DNA of 64,000 nucleotides, taken from the NCBI GenBank assembly GCA_003833135.1, contig QZLH01000010.1, positions 48,007 to 112,006 of the forward strand. The letters are read 5' to 3'. This stretch comes from Oehlia diaphana (Eukaryota; Glomeromycota; Glomeromycetes; Glomerales; Glomeraceae). Each line of letters starts with the position of its first letter. Positions within the stretch are counted from its first letter, which is position 1. Position numbers and translations under genes: made by a program. This document shows, one piece after another, positions 59,360 to 64,000 of this stretch. The notes under the pieces are model-generated. The model had not been told where the DNA came from. It worked only from the letters and a program-made list of their open reading frames with translations, and did not search any database.

Positions 59360-60508
59360 ATGCGTTTATTTTCTTTTTTATTATCCTACAAAACCTTTAA
59401 CTTTCTTATTGCATTAGTTTCATCATGTTCGCCAGAAGTCAAGGATGGAAATTTCATTTCTACAAGTCTATCACTCTCTCCCAATTGGCGATTCAATATA
59501 AACTTTTACATTCCGTAAGATATAAAAGGATTTATTTATTATATAATTATTTAACTCGATATTAATGAAATTATTTCATAGACTTGCGGGCTCATTAATT
59601 ACAACGTTTAACTCTGGTGACCGACCAAATGATAATGAAATTTTCATGTTGAAACAACCAACAACTGGTGTTTACGAGTTTCGACCATTTGTTAGTTTTT
59701 ATCGAGATACAGGTAAATAATAAAAAATTATTTCTGAACGAATATATTGATTTGCATCTTAATTAACTTTTTTTCTTAATCGGTGATATAGCTATTGAAA
59801 TACCAATTGAAAGTATCAATAATGTTGATGTTCCTCTTAAAATTAATCGTAGGTTAGTATTTAATTCTTTTAACTTAATATTTATATTTGTACTTAATTA
59901 TAATCATATTTTTTATTTTTTAATCTGAAGTTCTAACGGAAATAACCAAAGATTCTCTATCGAATGTGATTTATGTAATCTCAGTACCAATTCAGCGAAT
60001 TGGGTAAAATATCACAATAGGTGTTTGATAAAGGTAATGAATTCAATCTGTTAATAATTTTAATAGTTTTAATAGTAGCTAATGCTGTGTGTCCTTAAAA
60101 ATAGAATTTAGCATCTAATCTTTGTGTGAGCGGTAAAGATTTAGTTATCAATGTGAATCAAACAGATTGTGCAATCGCGTCAAGATGGGATCTTTTTGGG
60201 TAAATTTAAAAGTTTAATTTTTTAAGTTTGATGTTATTTTCTTTCGAAATTAACTTTTATTGTATTATAACAGGATAATATCGCCGGATATACCTAATAC
60301 TTTATTACCATCTAATTCATCTACGGTGGCGAGCTCAACGGGTGTTATCTCAGCGAGTGGACTTATAGCTGCAGTGTTTGGATCGATTATAGGCACAGCT
60401 CTTATTTCCTTTATAGGAGGATATTGGGTTATTAAGCGCAAACAACTCTCTAAAAATGAACTATTTGCTGAAAATGATCCTGTTAATGTTCAAGTTATTA
60501 ATAATTAG
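59360..60508 (+). CDS. Signal-peptide, single-TM protein of a tandem family (copy 2)
   Basis: Six exons (59360-59514, 59582-59712, 59792-59852, 59931-60033, 60105-60199, 60274-60508) join in frame to 259 aa, in the same phases as copy 1. Signal peptide MRLFSFLLSYKTFNFLIALV; the ectodomain shares DNEIFMLKQ.TTGVYEFRPF with copy 1; the Cys pair is CDLC; a shorter Ser/Thr stalk precedes the helix GLIAAVFGSIIGTALISFIGG; the tail is KRKQLSKNELFAENDPVNVQ. The ectodomain has diverged more than the membrane helix and tail, and exon 3 is four codons longer than in copy 1. Function unknown. Conserved frame and splice sites argue that it is a working gene. Confidence 0.85.
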
Positions 60509-61437
60509 ACTAAATTCTACGTAATAAGTAATTATTTTAATATAGAATTGTATAATATTACATTAATTATAGAAATAGATAATTGTTCAATTCGGATATC
60601 AGAGAAATTATTCGTTCATATCCCAATGTAAAGTATCTCAGCTTAAAATGTGGTAAAGGTATTACAGTCGGCATGAAGTAGGCGTCCAGGCCGATCAAGC
60701 CTTCGTTATGTTAATGCTATATAACTAATTATTCGGTATGATAAAATGAATTAAAAGTGGTAAAATTTGCTTATTTGAGAAATTTTTCATAAAAATTACA
60801 TTAAAATTATCTTAATTATCTAACAAAAATCTTCATTATATTAAAAAAAAAAAAAAAATCGTTTTTAAAGAAATTCGTTATAAAAAAGGACCCAATTACA
60901 ATACATTTGATTAGTAAAATTCGGTGTAACAAATGCCATACAAAAATATTGTTGGTTTAAATTTATAATCACGTGATTTTGTAAAACCAGCATAGTATTA
61001 AAAATTTGCAGGGTGTAGTCTAGTTTAATAATACTCTAGCTACTATTTTTTTTGTTCTCTGTTCTTGTCGATATAATAAAATAAAAAAGTATTAAATGAT
61101 TTTCTCAAACTTATAGGGAGAAACGTTTCTGATTCGTAATTCACCAATTAAAATAGGTCATTATGAACAAAAATTTTTTAATGTAATAATGAATTAAGAC
61201 AACTTTGAATCATTATATATGAAAAAAAAATTTCTTTTTTCCAAAAATTGTAAAAATTGTTGTTTCTGAAACATACTGAGAAAAGCTATAAATAATCACG
61301 CAATAATATATTTTTTTGTTTCATAAACTTCAATTGAAAATTGGAATATTGTGTAACTATAAACAAATTCAAATAATTCAAATAGAAAAATAAAACTGAA
61401 CTTAAATCACACTTCTTTGCACACACATTATATCCAC
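60509..61437. other. Spacer between TM-protein copies 2 and 3
   Basis: No gene. ATAATCACGTGATTTTGTAA at about 60966 matches the same block at about 55726 upstream of copy 1. CTATAAATA near 61285 could be the TATA region of copy 3. Confidence 0.6.
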
Positions 61438-61862
61438 ATGCGTTTATCTTCACTTTTATTATTCTATAAAGCTTTTAGCTTTCTCGCAGCACTAGTTTCA
61501 TCACTATGTTCACCGGAAATCAATGATGGGAACCTTATTTCGATAAGTTTATCACTCTCTAACAAGTTTCGATTCAATATAAATAGTATGACTCCGTAAG
61601 AAATCGAAATGATTTACTTATTATACAATTATTTAATTTGAAATTAATGAAATGGTCTTAAATTGTATAGAAATGTTATAACGTGGAATTCTGGCGGGTA
61701 ATGAAATTTTCTCGTTGAAACAATCAAGTGAATCAACACCTGTTGCTTACGTGTTTCGGCAATTTGCTAATTTTTATCGAAACAAGGAAAATGAATAAAA
61801 TTACTTTTGAACGAATAATATATTTGATTTGTAACTTATTTAACCTTTTTTCTTAATCGGTG
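61438..61862 (+). pseudogene. Truncated third copy of the TM-protein family
   Basis: Exon 1 is intact (MRLSSLLLFYKAFSFLAALV, then LCSPEINDGNLISISLSLSN) and keeps its donor. Exon 2 carries deletions and a frameshift: after TWNSGG it runs into stops, while the other frame resumes GNEIFSLKQS. Similarity ends at the acceptor context of exon 3 (CGGTGAT, 61858-61864), where unrelated DNA with a TIR element begins. Exons 3-6, including the membrane segment, are missing. Confidence 0.88.
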
Positions 61863-61943
61863 ATTATTATTTATAAGAATGATTAAGTATGAAATACTTG
61901 ATAGGCTGATGCGCGTTATTAAGGAAAATAATGCGTGTAACAA

Positions 61944-62145
61944 CACATATAGTACCGTACCGCAATGCCTTAAGATACCCACACCCCAGCCAAAAGGCCA
62001 AGATACAATATACGGTAATTCTGGTGGAATTAGGCTAATTTTGGCCATGTATCTCACAAAATGTCCATGGGTATTATATAATTTTTAAATCAAGTATTTT
62101 GTATCATAACTTGGGGTATCTTAAGCAGTGCCGGTACGGTATATG
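61944..62145. mobile_element. MITE-like TIR element downstream of TM-protein copy 3
   Basis: The left end CATATAGTACCGTACCGCAA runs into TGCCTTAAGATACCC. The right end, reverse-complemented, reads CATATACCGTACCGGCACTG then CTTAAGATACCCC. Roughly 200 bp, non-coding. Its insertion region coincides with the loss of exons 3-6 of copy 3. Confidence 0.72.
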
Positions 62146-64000
62146 AAAAACCTTTATTATTTCTTTTTGAAAACTTGATTTACATTTTTAAGTATAATGA
62201 TTTTTCCAAAAAAAATTCTTAATTGTACAGGATCATCGGACTTGAACCTCGGTTATTCCGCATAATCGTTATCTCTTTAGCATAGTATTCCGTGTATAAA
62301 CACACATTATAACATGTATTGAAATTAGCATCTTAGAAAATATTACAAGCACACTATTCGAGGATGAAATATTGGTATAGTACATACGTGATGGTTCTAT
62401 AGAGCCGTATATTAATTATTTAAATCGATATATCTTTACGCGTATGAATCGATACAATTAACCTTTAATTTATATTAGTGAACGAAATTACATGAAAATA
62501 TTATACAAATATCAAATGATTTAATTAACAAATGTATTATTTCTATTTTTATTTTAAGTTTTTGTTTTTTTTGACCATGTTTAAGAAATGTATATTAAAA
62601 GCCACTTTGTACTACTGTGTCGGTTCGGATTAATTTAAGGCAAAATGGGAATGTTAATTTGGCGAATTATTTTAGTGACAACAATAAATGAATTTTAAGC
62701 ACAATAAACAATATTTAACGATCGATCAGTCAAAAGTAAAGTTTGAACTGTATTTGTAATAAGGCAAATTAACAACATAAAATTATTCCGGCAACCAATG
62801 TGCGAAACATCAAATTTACCTGTTTTAAAATACTTTGTGAAATTGTTTATATTAATAATTTTTTTTATGAAAATAACTACCATTTTTCAGATGAATATTG
62901 ATGAAATGTTTACCAATTGAATTGGGATACTTAATAAATATAAAAGTATGGATGCCAAATAAAATTGTTAAATATTTTGCTAAATAAAACGAATATATTC
63001 ACAACTTTGAAAAATCATTGATTATTTATTTGGGTTTATATTTCTTGTATTTTTTGCTTACTAATTATATATTATATATTACAAAATAATATTTACAATG
63101 ATTTATGCTAACTTAATCTGTATATAAAATGTTCCGAGACGGTGTAACATAAAACCATAAACAGGAAGCCGCAGCACAAAAAATTTTTAGATTTTCGGTA
63201 AAATTTTCAAACTTTGAAACACGCATTAACAATCTAATGCATCCATTCGATACAAAAAATGAATTTCCGGAATTTTTTAGAACTTTTTTTGACCTTAATA
63301 AAAGAAAATATTTTTTTTTAATTCTTTTTTTTTTAATTTTTTTAAATTGATTTAAAATAAAAAAAAAAATTTCATGTAATTAAAATAAAAACCGAGTATG
63401 GTAATAATTTTATACATTATACTCAATATTAAATTTAGTGTCATACAAAACTCATTAGGATGGCCCTACTCTACAACTTTAGCTCCCAACCACTATTATA
63501 TAATATATCACATGACCCTCAGAATCATCATCCAACTCTTCGTTATAACTAAATGTTCTTACAAATTTCTTGCAGGACATCTATAAATTAAAAGGGATGG
63601 TTAGCTTTCGCTAAGTACTCTACTTAAGAATTTCATCCCGCCATCTGGTAGTGACGTGAGGCAGTATCCTTCTAAAGTATCAAGTTTCATAACGAAGCGT
63701 TCGGATCTTCTTCCTATATATTAGTGTCGATATTTTCACCGTCCGTTCCTGAAAACTGCACAATAAAAGGTATAGCTACAAGAATCTGTTTGAAAGAACT
63801 TTCAAAAACACAGCTTTAGGTTATTGTGTCCTTTCGCTGACATCTCTCCTGGACACACAGAGATTTGTTATCATCTAGAAATTCTGAAAACAGAGAAGGA
63901 CGTTCACAGTAAAACTGTGGCCACGAAGCGCTTCCAGTTCTCTGAATCCAAAAGTCCTCAATGAGAACAAATCAATGCATGATCAAAGTTGAAGAAGGTA
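62146..64000. other. Right-edge region, no intact gene
   Basis: Up to about 63300 it repeats, in diverged form, the spacer that follows TM-protein copy 1. After about 63440 composition changes to clearly less AT-rich DNA that runs to the window end. On the minus strand this last part shows long open pieces broken by stops (for example CQRKDTIT, VAIPFIVQFSGTDGEN), possibly the remnant or 3' part of a gene or transposon that continues outside. I do not recognise it. Confidence 0.5.

Noticed and set aside
1..64000. tRNA, rRNA, CRISPR arrays, bacterial-type operons
   Set aside because: No cloverleaf with matching A/B boxes, no rRNA motif and no regularly spaced direct repeats with unique spacers were found by eye. 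The eukaryotic intron-rich genes make CRISPR or operons implausible. A tRNAscan-SE or Infernal run would be decisive for RNA genes.

Overview
The window is strongly AT-rich eukaryotic DNA. Its genes are split into many small exons by short introns (about 50-200 bases) with GTAAGT/GTAAAT-type donors and TTTAG/ATAG acceptors. Gene content points to a filamentous fungus. The pairing of a TKL-like kinase family carrying an N-terminal Cys-pair motif with F-box proteins, AT-rich spacers and many small inverted-repeat elements is typical of Glomeromycotina, most likely Rhizophagus. This is inference from gene style; no species marker is present. One assembly gap (Ns) lies at 19123-19751.

Left part (1-16.3 kb), conserved cellular genes. 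On the minus strand: an SDF2-like MIR-domain ER protein (923-2054) and an SPX-RING protein, probably a phosphate-sensing ubiquitin ligase (2591-4708). On the plus strand: a class-IV aminotransferase-like protein (7629-9322). Back on the minus strand: a sugar-nucleotidyltransferase (9641-10501) and a 19-exon Sip3/Ysp1-type (LAM) lipid-transfer protein with BAR, PH, GRAM-like, VASt and membrane segments (10925-16252).

Centre (17.3-31.7 kb): a full-length neurofibromin/Ira-type RasGAP of 24 exons (22048-31726). Its 5' end has been tandemly duplicated twice upstream (units starting near 17302 and 18448). Both extra copies are dead. The second carries a piggyBac-like TTAA element, a GTAC-flanked element and an unclassified insert, and the promoter region in front of the live copy carries a MITE with 17-bp perfect ends.

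Right part (31.7-64 kb), accessory DNA. It holds an F-box protein (33182-34800); a kinase-like protein whose HRD motif reads HRN (34971-36257); a decayed coiled-coil gene (37418-39945); a second F-box-like protein (40942-42681); a kinase fragment, a broken kinase copy and an intact kinase (48.2-53.0 kb); and a tandem family of small signal-peptide/single-TM proteins with two intact members (56245-57450, 59360-60508) and one broken member (61438-61862). At least seven foldback or TIR elements are scattered between 46 and 62 kb. The remaining intergenic stretches show no gene I can support.

The conserved genes touch phosphate sensing (SPX-RING), Ras signalling (RasGAP), sterol/lipid contact sites (LAM) and ER quality control (SDF2), but nothing in the layout suggests they are co-regulated. 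The most unusual items are the repeated 5' duplication of the RasGAP gene from one breakpoint and the unnamed TM-protein family at the right edge.
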